DNA of 34,714 bases, taken from the NCBI RefSeq assembly GCF_000245755.1, contig NZ_JH601088.1, positions 651,299-686,012 of the forward strand. Reading direction: 5' to 3'. Shown here one piece after another: positions 16,317-24,588 of this stretch; within the stretch, counting starts at the first letter, position 1, and each line of letters opens with the position of its first letter. Below the pieces are notes generated by a model. The model searched no databases, had not been told where the DNA came from, and worked only from the letters and a program-made list of their open reading frames with translations. Source of the stretch: Helcococcus kunzii ATCC 51366 (GTDB lineage Bacteria; Bacillota; Clostridia; Tissierellales; Peptoniphilaceae). The position numbers were made by a program, and so were the translations under genes.

Positions 16317-16408
16317 TTACATGTGTAAATGGGGAAATGGCGATTACACATGTAAAATGGCCAAAAATCTTACATGTGTAAATAAAGAATCTCAAAATAC
16401 ACATGTAA
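16317..16408. repeat. Alternating inverted-repeat array, third sequence type (TTACATGTGTAA)
   Basis: Four 12 bp sites alternate in orientation: TTACATGTGTAA at 16317, TTACACATGTAA at 16344, TTACATGTGTAA at 16370, and ATACACATGTAA (one variant base) at 16397. Steps are 27, 26 and 27 bp, a 53 bp period. The spacers differ. The array lies between the HU terminator and the helicase terminator, in the ~250 bp gap between two convergent genes. No coding potential is seen there, and I see nothing else in the gap. Confidence 0.85.
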
Positions 16409-16471
16409 TAATGATATTATAGGGAATTTCCTGATTAAATCGCTAAACTAGAAAAAGACAGGAAAATCCTT

Positions 16472-16508
16472 AAAAAAACGCGGATGCTATTAATATAAAA
16501 TAGCACCC
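16472..16508 (-). terminator. Intrinsic terminator of the helicase gene
   Basis: On the minus strand GGGTGCTATT pairs with AATAGCATCC (one G-U pair, loop TTATATT), followed by GCG and a run of seven T, just past the helicase stop. Confidence 0.8.
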
Positions 16509-16524
16509 ACATATATTTATGAAT

Positions 16525-18354
16525 TTATATAATCTCATCAATAAACGATGATTTCTCTACCGAGTTGGTATATAGTTTTTTTGGATAGATTAGTGAAAGG
16601 TTTTGTTTCGCTCTTGTCATTCCGACATAGAATAGTCTTCGTTCTTCTTCAAGTACTCCTAATTCTTCATCGGCGCTTTCTGCTTGCATAGATGGAAATT
16701 CATTTTCAACAAGATCTATTATATAGACATTATCAAATTCTAGACCTTTTGCTCCATGGATTGTGGATAATGTGAGCAATTGTTGTTTATTGGAGTGATT
16801 TTTCTGTCTTTCTTTTAATAGGAAAATTTTATTTTCAAATTCTTTTACAGTTTTAACATCTTTTGAAATGTTAATTAAGGTATCTATTGTTCTATCGATT
16901 GAAATCATAGATGAAGAGCTTCTTCTTGCGTATTCTTTTAGGTATTCGTAATAATCCATGTGGTTTATAACATAAAGAATTGCATCGTAGAAGTCTAGTT
17001 GTGACAGTTTATCCATTAAATAAGAAAGTAAATAAATTTTTTCTAAAAAGAAGTTATTTACACCTTCACATTGTTTAAGTCTTTCTATGACATCTTCGTT
17101 TTGGTTCATAAATTTAATTTGTTCAATAAAATCTCTTCTAATAAATAGATTTAGTTTATAGAAGATTTTTTCAAATAGTTTAATATCATATGTATCTTTT
17201 GAGAAATGATATATATTTATGATGTCTTGAATGATTTGATGTGAATAAAAGGCGAATTGGCCGTCTTTGATATAGAAGTCTATATCATCTAACTTTTCAA
17301 TGATGTTAATAGCAGAAATGTTATTTCTATATAAAATTGCAACTGTTTGGTTATTGTTTATATGTTTTTTAGCTTGTTCTATGACATGTTCTGTTTGTAA
17401 TCGTGTGTTTTTTGCAGCATTTAGCTCAATAATATTTCCATCTTCTTTTATGGATTTTATAGATTTAGAATATCGTTGCTTATTATTTTTAATTAATTTA
17501 TTAGATAGTCTAGCAATATTTTTTGTTGATCTAAAATTATCTTGCATGTAGTATACTTTTGCATCGGGATAATTGGCGGGGAAGTTTAATAATTGCTTAG
17601 AACTTGCACCTCTAAAGCCATAAATTGATTGATCATCATCAGCAACAATAAATAAATTATTTTTTGGCATAGCAACTAAACTTATAATTTTTAATTGCAC
17701 ATATGATGTATCTTGACCTTCATCTATTTGAATATAATTAAATTTGTTCTGTAAAAAACGACGTGCTTCAATATTATTTTGAAGAATGTTTAGAGCTTCG
17801 ACAAGCATATCATCAAAATCTATTAGGTTTCTTTGACTTTTAAAATTTTCATACATATTATAAACTTTTTCAAATTCACGAAATACTGATGAATACATCT
17901 TTTTATAATCGTTATAGTCCATTAATGTATTTTTTAAGAAACTTGAAACTCTAAAGAAACTCTCAAGCTGTTCATCCGTCATCATTTTATGCCTTATCTG
18001 ATAAAAGATTTGCTTTACAACGCTATATTTATTGTATTGTTCAGAAGATTCTATTAATTGAATTTTATGTGAATTATATGAAAAAGAACGAACAATACCA
18101 TAGGCAAAAGAATGAATGGTAGAGAATTTTACACCATTCGTACCATATATATCTAAATATCTTTTCTCCATATCAATCGCTTGAGATTTTGAAAAAGTCA
18201 TCGCCAAAATATTATTTGGATTTACACCATTTTTTATTAAATTGTGAATTCTAGCAAGCAATACAGTAGTTTTTCCGGATCCTGGTACAGCAAGTACCAA
18301 TGCAGGACCTTCTTTATGGTTTATTGCTTCTAATTGACTGTTTGAATATTTCAT
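16525..18354 (-). CDS. UvrD/Rep-family superfamily 1 DNA helicase
   Basis: This is an ATP-dependent 3'-5' helicase of the UvrD/PcrA group. Motifs in order from the chosen start: Q-motif Gln7 in YSNSQLEAI, Walker A AVPGSGKTT (22-30), Ia TFSKSQA, motif II QIDEGQDTS, III FIVADDDQSIYGFRGA, IV DNFRST, V LSTIHGAKGLEFDNVYI, and VI EERRLFYVGMTRAKQNL. At 609 residues it is shorter than true PcrA/UvrD (~720-750), lacking their C-terminal RNA-polymerase-binding extension, so its repair role may differ. I place the start at 18354: GAGG lies ~8 bases upstream and a promoter sits before it. The 32 extra residues of a longer frame to 18450 show no family similarity. Confidence 0.9.
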   Translation of the reverse strand: MKYSNSQLEAINHKEGPALVLAVPGSGKTTVLLARIHNLIKNGVNPNNILAMTFSKSQAIDMEKRYLDIYGTNGVKFSTIHSFAYGIVRSFSYNSHKIQLIESSEQYNKYSVVKQIFYQIRHKMMTDEQLESFFRVSSFLKNTLMDYNDYKKMYSSVFREFEKVYNMYENFKSQRNLIDFDDMLVEALNILQNNIEARRFLQNKFNYIQIDEGQDTSYVQLKIISLVAMPKNNLFIVADDDQSIYGFRGASSKQLLNFPANYPDAKVYYMQDNFRSTKNIARLSNKLIKNNKQRYSKSIKSIKEDGNIIELNAAKNTRLQTEHVIEQAKKHINNNQTVAILYRNNISAINIIEKLDDIDFYIKDGQFAFYSHQIIQDIINIYHFSKDTYDIKLFEKIFYKLNLFIRRDFIEQIKFMNQNEDVIERLKQCEGVNNFFLEKIYLLSYLMDKLSQLDFYDAILYVINHMDYYEYLKEYARRSSSSMISIDRTIDTLINISKDVKTVKEFENKIFLLKERQKNHSNKQQLLTLSTIHGAKGLEFDNVYIIDLVENEFPSMQAESADEELGVLEEERRLFYVGMTRAKQNLSLIYPKKLYTNSVEKSSFIDEII

Positions 18355-18373
18355 ATTTTTGACCTCATATAAT

Positions 18374-18401
18374 ATTTTAAGGCATATAGTATATATTTCA
18401 A
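18374..18401 (-). promoter_or_regulatory. Helicase gene promoter
   Basis: On the minus strand TTGAAA (18396-18401), a 16 bp spacer and TAAAAT (18374-18379) lie ~20 bp before the ATG at 18354, which supports that start over the longer frame. Confidence 0.5.
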
Positions 18402-18478
18402 CAATTTGTTTAGACAAAATAATTACACTAAAATATTGGAAATTACACATTAATAAAAAATAATATATAAAAAATGAA

Positions 18479-18500
18479 ATTGTTAAATCTACGTAACAAT
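18479..18500. promoter_or_regulatory. Inverted repeat ATTGTTA-N8-TAACAAT upstream of the adhesin gene
   Basis: A perfect 7 bp dyad with an 8 bp centre lies ~90 bp before the leader ORF of the surface protein and within ~130 bp of the helicase start. Its size suits a dimeric repressor or activator site; no regulator can be assigned. Confidence 0.3.
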
Positions 18501-18590
18501 AATGAAAGGATTTAAATTTAAATAAATATTAAAATTAATAGTAAGAAATAATTTATTAATTGTTTCTAATAATTTAAGGAGGAAATTAGT

Positions 18591-18635
18591 ATGTTTAACT
18601 ATATTAAATTTTTAGGAGGTAGATTTGACAAATAA
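18591..18635 (+). CDS. Possible 14-residue leader peptide overlapping the adhesin start
   Basis: ATG at 18591 follows a strong SD (AAGGAGG, eight bases upstream) and encodes MFNYIKFLGGRFDK before TAA at 18633-18635. The codons for its GGR hold the SD of the next gene, and it ends 8 bp inside that gene, in another frame. The adhesin itself starts with TTG. Two good SDs in a row suggest translational coupling or control of the adhesin through this short frame. No conservation evidence is available here. Confidence 0.45.
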   Translation: MFNYIKFLGGRFDK

Positions 18636-21510
18636 ATTAATAAAAAAAGTTTTTTCATTACTAATTATTGTTACAATGTTGATTGGTTTTCTTCCAATCA
18701 AAAATACAAGTGCAAGCCAGGAATATTTTTATGTTAATAATTCAAAAGTAAATGCACATACTGGTACGGTGCTTGTAAATACAAGATTATCAAAGCACGG
18801 TAATTTAGTTCATAGAATTGGAGATAAGATTCAAGGTACAACATATTATCAGATTGCATCAAATGGAGCAATGACAGGTAAACCATTCATATGCATAGAA
18901 GTTGGTACACAGTTTTCTTCATATAAAACTTATGGTAAAAACGGAAGTAAGTACATTAGGAATGGTGAATACAAAAATGATAAGATACGTGCTTTTATCT
19001 CATATATGAACTATAAAGGAATGCATAATTTGCCTACTTTGATGCAGATGTCTGTTTGGGCTTTACTTGGACAAGTTAAGTTGGATAATGGTCAAGCAAA
19101 TGATATTGTTTCTGAATTTGAAAAAAAGTTTGCAAAAAATTCAAATAGCAATATTTTTAAAGGCGCAAAACTATATCAATATCAAGATATAGCTCATGAT
19201 GGTCAACGTTTAATATCTTATGATTATGAAAAAATAGAGGAATATGATTTAGACATTCAAAAAGAAAGTGATCAGAGAAATATTACCGACTTAGCAAAAT
19301 CTTCATATAAATTAGATGAAGCGAAATATGGCATATTTGAAACTAAAGATAATGCTTTGAAAAATACAAATGTGTTAGCGGTATTAACTACAGATAAATC
19401 TGGAAAAACAAATAAAATACGATTAAAAAGTGGAAAATATTTTGTGAAAGAAATTTCCGCTCCGCTAGGATTTAAGCTAGATAAAAATGTATATACCGTT
19501 GATTTAACTAAAGACAATGTGACACTTAAACTTAAAGATAGTCCAAAATATAATTTACTTAGTATTATGCTTAAGAAAACAAACGAAAAAGGAATTAATC
19601 TAGAGGGAGCAGAATTTAAGGTTAACTACTATGATGGGATTTATGAAGATGTGTCAAAATTAAAACCATTAAAAACGTGGATATTTAAAACGGATAAGAA
19701 TGGACAATTTGGGTTTGAAGAAAAGTTTAAAATTGGTGGAGATGAATTAATAAAAGATGCTGAAGGTAAGTCTATTGGTTTAATTGGCACATATGAATTT
19801 ATCGAAACAAAAGCGCCGAATGGCTTTAAGCTAAATCATCAGAAAGTATTGTCACATGTAAAGGACGATGGAAATAGGACTTACACAGGTGACGAGGGGA
19901 CTATATATAACATTCCTAAAGTTGTAAATGAAAGACAAGAGCTTATAATTAATAAAATAGATTATAAAAATGGTCTTAATATAAAAGATACTACTAGTTT
20001 TAAGATATTTAACAATGGTAATGATGTTTCAATGCATTTAATTGGAGACAATGGTAAATATATTTATAGTGAAAATAAGGGAAATAAATCTGAAATAAAG
20101 ACTGATAAATTTGGTAATCTATTTATAAAAGGTCTACCTAATGGAAAGTATGAAGTTTTAGAAACTAAAGCTCCACATAACTACATCAAAACAGATGAAA
20201 AATTTACTGTTGTAATGGCAAATAATGATGAGAGATTAGTAATTTCAAATGAAGCCAAGCCTTCAATTTCTACAAAAGCATTTGATAATTCTACTTTGAA
20301 AAAGTCACATATGCCTACTGAATTAGTGGAGATAAGGGACAGAGTAGAATACAACAATTTATTATATGGAAAAAATTATACTATTAAAGGTGAGCTAATC
20401 GATAAAGCTACAGGTACCCCTTTACAAGATAGCAAAGGAAAAATAACTAGTCAGAAGACTTTTATAGCAAAAAAGGAAAAAGGATTTATTGATTTAATAT
20501 TTAAGATTCCTGCTAATAAACTGAGAGGAAAAGAAATTGTTGTTTTTGAAGAATTATATAAAGATGAAAAATTATTGACATCTCATAAGGATATAAATGA
20601 TCAAAATCAAACAACAAAGGTTGAAAATCCTTCAATTTCTACTCAATTTATTGAAAAGACATCAAAGGATAAAATCTTAAATCCTATTGGAAAAGTTGAT
20701 CTAATTGATATTGTTAAATTTAATAATTTAGTTGTAGGTGAACAATACAAACTTAAATTGACGATAATGGATAAAGAGACTAAAAAAACATTAATCGTAA
20801 ATGATAAAAAAGTTGAACAAGAAGTAAAATTTACGGCTAATACAAAGAGTGGAAATGTAGAAGTTCCATTACAATTGAATGTATCAAAAATTGCTGGTAA
20901 AACGTTGATTGCTTTTGAAGAGCTTTATTATAAAGATGAGTTGATTGCATTTCATAAGGATATCAATGATAAAAATCAGACTATTGAAATTTCTAATCCA
21001 ACATTAAAAACAAATGCTGTGGATGATATTTCTGGAAATAAGGAGATCATTCCGGAAAAAATGATAACTATAAAAGATGAAATATCATATGATGGTTTGA
21101 TTGTTGGAAAGAAATATACCATTAAAGGAAAATTAATGGACAAAGAAAATAAAGCTGTTATTAAAGATAAAAACGATAAAGAAATTTTAAGTGAAATAAC
21201 TTTTGTACCAAAAACAACAAAAGGTAAAATTGACTTAAAATTCACTGTAGATTCTTCATTAGTGATCGGAAAAGAAATAGTAGTATTTGAAGATCTTTAT
21301 ATAGAAAATACATTATTAGTTTCACATTCAGACATTAATGATAAAGATCAGACAGTCAAAATAAAAGAAAAAGAAAAAATAAAAGAAACTCCAAAAACTA
21401 TTCAACATAACAATCCAAGAACGGGGGATGCCGGTATTATAGGATTCGTATCATTAATTCTAATGTCAATATTTATGTTTTTAATCATAAGAAAATCAAA
21501 GAAAATATAG
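18625..21510 (+). CDS. Wall-anchored adhesin: thioester domain, SpaA-like domains, three VaFE repeats, NPRTG sorting signal
   Basis: This is a 961-residue sortase substrate. It has a signal peptide (about 1-31, ending NTSAS) and an N-terminal thioester domain with Cys90 in PFICIEVG and Gln141 in LMQMSVWALLGQ, the pair that forms a Cys-Gln thioester able to bind host protein covalently. SpaA/Cna-B-like prealbumin domains follow (about 205-545, with repeats such as GKYFVKEISAPLGF, YEFIETKAPNGF and KYEVLETKAPHNY). Three ~123-residue VaFE/T-Q ester repeats start at about 546, 669 and 792, each with [VA]FE[ED]LY and ending near a conserved Gln in DQNQT, DKNQT or DKDQT. The C-terminus has NPRTGD (930-935), a hydrophobic span and RKSKK. 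The start is TTG, with AGGAGG five to ten bases upstream. It may be a fibrous adhesin or pilus tip; no sortase is nearby. Confidence 0.92.
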   Translation: MTNKLIKKVFSLLIIVTMLIGFLPIKNTSASQEYFYVNNSKVNAHTGTVLVNTRLSKHGNLVHRIGDKIQGTTYYQIASNGAMTGKPFICIEVGTQFSSYKTYGKNGSKYIRNGEYKNDKIRAFISYMNYKGMHNLPTLMQMSVWALLGQVKLDNGQANDIVSEFEKKFAKNSNSNIFKGAKLYQYQDIAHDGQRLISYDYEKIEEYDLDIQKESDQRNITDLAKSSYKLDEAKYGIFETKDNALKNTNVLAVLTTDKSGKTNKIRLKSGKYFVKEISAPLGFKLDKNVYTVDLTKDNVTLKLKDSPKYNLLSIMLKKTNEKGINLEGAEFKVNYYDGIYEDVSKLKPLKTWIFKTDKNGQFGFEEKFKIGGDELIKDAEGKSIGLIGTYEFIETKAPNGFKLNHQKVLSHVKDDGNRTYTGDEGTIYNIPKVVNERQELIINKIDYKNGLNIKDTTSFKIFNNGNDVSMHLIGDNGKYIYSENKGNKSEIKTDKFGNLFIKGLPNGKYEVLETKAPHNYIKTDEKFTVVMANNDERLVISNEAKPSISTKAFDNSTLKKSHMPTELVEIRDRVEYNNLLYGKNYTIKGELIDKATGTPLQDSKGKITSQKTFIAKKEKGFIDLIFKIPANKLRGKEIVVFEELYKDEKLLTSHKDINDQNQTTKVENPSISTQFIEKTSKDKILNPIGKVDLIDIVKFNNLVVGEQYKLKLTIMDKETKKTLIVNDKKVEQEVKFTANTKSGNVEVPLQLNVSKIAGKTLIAFEELYYKDELIAFHKDINDKNQTIEISNPTLKTNAVDDISGNKEIIPEKMITIKDEISYDGLIVGKKYTIKGKLMDKENKAVIKDKNDKEILSEITFVPKTTKGKIDLKFTVDSSLVIGKEIVVFEDLYIENTLLVSHSDINDKDQTVKIKEKEKIKETPKTIQHNNPRTGDAGIIGFVSLILMSIFMFLIIRKSKKI

Positions 21511-21562
21511 TTTTATAAATAGGGTATAAAATATACGAAAGATAAAAAATCTGGAGGTAATT

Positions 21563-22240
21563 GTGGATAGACATTCATGTGCGTATAGTGTACCTATATT
21601 TTCACACCTTAGTAATCAGAGTATTAGTAAAATAGATGGAATTTTAACTCGTTTAGAGTTTGAAAGAGGTGAGACGATATTTTCTCCTCTTAAACCTATA
21701 GGTATGTTTATAGTTGCTAGAGGTAAAGTTAAAGAATATCAAATTTCAGCATCTGGAAAAGAACAATTATTACGAATTATTGGTTCTGGAGGTGTAGTTG
21801 GAGAACACACATTGTTTTCTGATGAAGCTCCAGAAACATATGTTAATGCAATAACAAAGACTTCGATTTGTTTATTAAGAAAAGAAGATTTTAAAAATAT
21901 TTTGTTAGAGAATCCAACAATCTCATTTGAGTTATTAACAGAGTATAATAAAAAACTTAAAGAAACTGAAAAACAAACTTTAACAATTGCAACAGAAAAT
22001 GTTAATTCAAGGATTGCTTCTTTCATTTTGGATATTGCACTATCAAAGAATGAAAATATAATTGAATTACCATTTGCATTAAAAGAATTAGCTAGTTTTT
22101 TAGCTACGACTCCTGAAACAGTATCAAGAAAATTAAAGGATTTAGAATTAGGAGGTTATATAATAAGGAGTGGCAGTAAAATTAAAATAATAGATCTTGA
22201 GGAGTTTTCTGAGTATACATCAAAACTAAAAAATGACTAA
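21563..22240 (+). CDS. Crp/Fnr-family regulator, FLP-like
   Basis: This is a 225-residue transcription factor. The N-terminal cyclic-nucleotide-type beta-roll (about 12-125) lacks the cAMP-contact motif of CRP and the four-cysteine Fe-S cluster of FNR. Only Cys6 (HSCAYSVPIF) and Cys103 (TSICLLRK) are present, positions close to those I recall for the thiol-disulfide switch of Lactobacillus FLP. A long dimer helix follows, then the HTH FALKELASFLATTPETVSRKLKDLE, whose E-x2-SR matches the FNR recognition helix that reads TTGAT. A perfect TTGAT-N4-ATCAA box lies ~65 bp downstream, before the metal ATPase, its probable target. The start is GTG with GGAGG five bases upstream. Redox or metal sensing is inferred. 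Confidence 0.88.
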   Translation: MDRHSCAYSVPIFSHLSNQSISKIDGILTRLEFERGETIFSPLKPIGMFIVARGKVKEYQISASGKEQLLRIIGSGGVVGEHTLFSDEAPETYVNAITKTSICLLRKEDFKNILLENPTISFELLTEYNKKLKETEKQTLTIATENVNSRIASFILDIALSKNENIIELPFALKELASFLATTPETVSRKLKDLELGGYIIRSGSKIKIIDLEEFSEYTSKLKND

Positions 22241-22303
22241 ATTAAAAGGAGTTGTTTAAAATAAAAAAGATAATTTGTAAAAGCCTTTTTTTAATTTTAA
22301 AAC

Positions 22304-22317
22304 TTGATTTAAATCAA
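22304..22317. promoter_or_regulatory. FNR/FLP-type operator TTGAT-TTAA-ATCAA
   Basis: TTGATTTAAATCAA is a perfect FNR consensus half-site pair. Its centre (22310.5) is 41.5 bp upstream of the start predicted from the TATAAT at 22340-22345, taking seven bases from the -10 end. This is the class II activation position, where the activator takes the place of the -35. Confidence 0.7.
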
Positions 22318-22339
22318 TTTTTTTCTACTTGGTTTATTC

Positions 22340-22345
22340 TATAAT
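22340..22345 (+). promoter_or_regulatory. -10 box of the metal ATPase operon
   Basis: TATAAT lies 32 bp before the proposed start codon. At 17 bp upstream the bases are ATTTTT, so there is no -35, as expected for an activator-dependent promoter. Confidence 0.65.
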
Positions 22346-22377
22346 CCTATTGAAAGTAAAAAATTGAGGAGGAAATT

Positions 22378-24237
22378 ATAAAAAAACTAATATTAAATAA
22401 TAAAAACAAAATTACTCTAATCAGCGGAATTTTAATTATTTTTGCTTTTATAAATCAATGGATTATTAAGAAAGATTTTATTACAAATGTCTTTTTTATC
22501 ATCAGCTCAGTTATTGGGAGTTTCCCAATTATTCTATCGGCAATTGGCGCGCTTAAAGTAAAAGTAATTAGTATAGATGTTTTAGTTACAATCGCAGTGA
22601 TTGGAGCGTTTTTTATAAAAAATTTTGAAGAATCAGCTATTGTTATTTTTCTGTATTTATTTGGTTCATATCTAGAACAAAGGACATTAAGGCACACAAG
22701 ATCTGCAATAAAAGAACTTTTAGATATGTCACCTAATTTTTCATTAAAGGTTAATGTAAATGGAGAAATTGAAGAAGTTACTATAGAAGACATCCAAATA
22801 AATGATCTGATTTTGGCAAAAACAGGATCAAAAATTCCGGTTGATGGGAAGATTATTGCGGGAGAAGGTTACATCAATGAATCTAGCATCACAGGTGAAT
22901 CAATACCAATAAAGAAATCAGAAAATTCACAAGTATTTGCTGGAACTATAGTAGAAAATGGGACTTTTAAAATAAGAACTGAAAAAATAGGTGAAGACAC
23001 AATCTTTGGGAAAATTATTGAATTGGTTGAAGAATCGCAAGATTTAAAATCAGAAACAGAGAGGTTTATTGATTCATTTGCAAAATACTATACACCAATT
23101 GTTTTAATATTATCATTTGTGGTATTGTTAATGACCAATAATATAGAACTATCAATTACAATACTTGTACTCGGTTGTCCAGGTGCTTTGGTTATCGGTG
23201 TTCCTGTATCAAACGTAGCGGGTATAGGGAATGGTGCACAAAATGGTGTATTGTTTAAAGGTAGTGAAGTTATAAAAGATTTTAGTAAAGTTAATACAGT
23301 GATTTTTGATAAAACTGGTACATTAACTATAGGAAAACCACAAATATCTGAAATTAAATTTTATGCAAATAATAAAGAAGAAATTATTAATCTATTAGTG
23401 AGTGTTGAAAAAGAGTCCGATCATCCACTTGCAAAGGCAATTGTTCAAGAGTTTGAGAATAATATGTCTTATAAAACATCAGATACAAATGTCGTAAAAG
23501 GTGGTGGAATAATTTCAACAGTCGATGGTAAACAAGTTGTTGTTGGAAATATTTATTTAATGCAAAAAGAGAATATTGAGATAAATGAAGAACAAAAGTT
23601 AATAATAGAAAAATATTTAAGCCAAGGAAATTCTACAGTCATAACTGCGATTGATAAAAAAATAGTATCAATAATGGGGATTAAAGACAAGATAAGACCA
23701 AATGTCAAAGAAGTTATTCAAAAGATAAAAAATTTAGGAGTTAATAATTTAATTATATTATCTGGTGATAATCAAAAAATTGTAGATTTAGTAAGTAAAG
23801 AACTGGGAATGACATTAGCTTATGGTGAACTTTTACCAGAAGATAAATCTAAATATGTAGAGAAAATGATAAAAAAAGATAACATAGTTGCATTTGTTGG
23901 AGACGGTATAAATGATAGTCCTTCTTTATCAATTGCACAGGTAGGTATTGCTATGGGAAATGGTACAGATGTAGCAATTGAAAGTTCGGACATTGTTATG
24001 ATTAATTCGGATATATCTAAACTACCTTATGCATTAGGATTATCGAAGTCTATTTCTAGAAATATGATTCAAAATATCTTCATAGCTTTAGGTACAGTAT
24101 TTATCTTACTCCTAGGATTAATATTTTCAAATATTATAAATATGTCAATTGGAATGTTTATACATGAGATAAGCATTTTAGCAGTTATCATTAATGGTAT
24201 GAGGTTATTAAACTACAAAAATAAAGGAGGAAAATAA
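22378..24237 (+). CDS. P1B-type heavy-metal-translocating ATPase, CPG variant, non-ATG start
   Basis: This is a metal-efflux P-type ATPase of ~619 residues. Seen are TGES (in ITGESIPI, actuator), the transmembrane metal motif GCPGAL (Cys267-Pro-Gly) where CPC, CPH or SPC is usual, DKTGT with the phosphorylated Asp311, the P1B HP motif in SDHPLAKAI, GDGINDSPSL, and the last helices with HEISILAVIINGMRLL. It has no N-terminal HMA domain; one is encoded separately downstream. The frame from the ideal SD GAGGAGG reads ATT-ATA-AAA-AAA-CTA. The ATA has 5-base spacing, and a TAA at 22357 closes the frame upstream. The next conventional start, GTG at 22597, has no SD and would lose the first two membrane helices. 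I therefore infer initiation at ATA (or ATT). The metal is not certain. Confidence 0.82.
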   Translation: MKKLILNNKNKITLISGILIIFAFINQWIIKKDFITNVFFIISSVIGSFPIILSAIGALKVKVISIDVLVTIAVIGAFFIKNFEESAIVIFLYLFGSYLEQRTLRHTRSAIKELLDMSPNFSLKVNVNGEIEEVTIEDIQINDLILAKTGSKIPVDGKIIAGEGYINESSITGESIPIKKSENSQVFAGTIVENGTFKIRTEKIGEDTIFGKIIELVEESQDLKSETERFIDSFAKYYTPIVLILSFVVLLMTNNIELSITILVLGCPGALVIGVPVSNVAGIGNGAQNGVLFKGSEVIKDFSKVNTVIFDKTGTLTIGKPQISEIKFYANNKEEIINLLVSVEKESDHPLAKAIVQEFENNMSYKTSDTNVVKGGGIISTVDGKQVVVGNIYLMQKENIEINEEQKLIIEKYLSQGNSTVITAIDKKIVSIMGIKDKIRPNVKEVIQKIKNLGVNNLIILSGDNQKIVDLVSKELGMTLAYGELLPEDKSKYVEKMIKKDNIVAFVGDGINDSPSLSIAQVGIAMGNGTDVAIESSDIVMINSDISKLPYALGLSKSISRNMIQNIFIALGTVFILLLGLIFSNIINMSIGMFIHEISILAVIINGMRLLNYKNKGGK

Positions 24238-24465
24238 ATGAAACAAGCAATATTACAATTAGAAACATTGACATGTCCATCATGTATGAAGAAGATAGAA
24301 GGTGCATTAAAAAATATAGAAGGAATAGAAGAAAAAAGTATTAAAGTATTATTTAATGCATCTAAAGTAAAATTAAATTTTGATGAAGAAAAAATTTCTT
24401 TAGAAAAAATAAAAAAAATTATTAACGAAGTTGGGTATGTTGTAGAAAATATAAAGGAAAAATAA
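24238..24465 (+). CDS. HMA-domain metal-binding protein, CopZ-like
   Basis: This 75-residue ferredoxin-like HMA protein has the metal site TCPSCMKKI (Cys13, Cys16) near the N-terminus and the usual beta-alpha-beta-beta-alpha-beta pattern ending in INEVGYVVENI. It starts on the base after the ATPase stop codon, with GGAGG nine bases upstream inside that gene, so the two are made together. It probably acts as a soluble metal chaperone or as the detached regulatory domain of the ATPase, which lacks its own. Copper is the usual ligand for CxxC HMA domains, but zinc or cadmium cannot be excluded. Confidence 0.88.
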   Translation: MKQAILQLETLTCPSCMKKIEGALKNIEGIEEKSIKVLFNASKVKLNFDEEKISLEKIKKIINEVGYVVENIKEK

Positions 24466-24528
24466 TTTTTTTATCGAAGTTATTTTAGATTTTCAAATAA
24501 CAAAATAAGGATAAAATAATGAATTTTG

Positions 24529-24570
24529 AAAAAGGGAGCTGTTGTAAAATGATTACATCAACTCCTTTTT
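24529..24570. terminator. Bidirectional terminator between the HMA and HAD genes
   Basis: AAAAAGGGAGCTGTTGTA pairs with TACATCAACTCCTTTTT with few interruptions around a short loop. A-runs on the left and T-runs on the right serve both convergent units. Confidence 0.8.
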
Positions 24571-24588
24571 GAATTAATTATAAAAATT

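Noticed and set aside
18355..18450. N-terminal extension of the helicase (32 residues)
   Set aside because: The family begins near MKYSNSQLEAI; an SD and promoter precede the ATG at 18354, and the promoter would lie inside the extension.
22597..24237. Metal ATPase starting at GTG 22597
   Set aside because: No SD, and it would lose the first two membrane helices that are encoded in frame just upstream behind a perfect SD.
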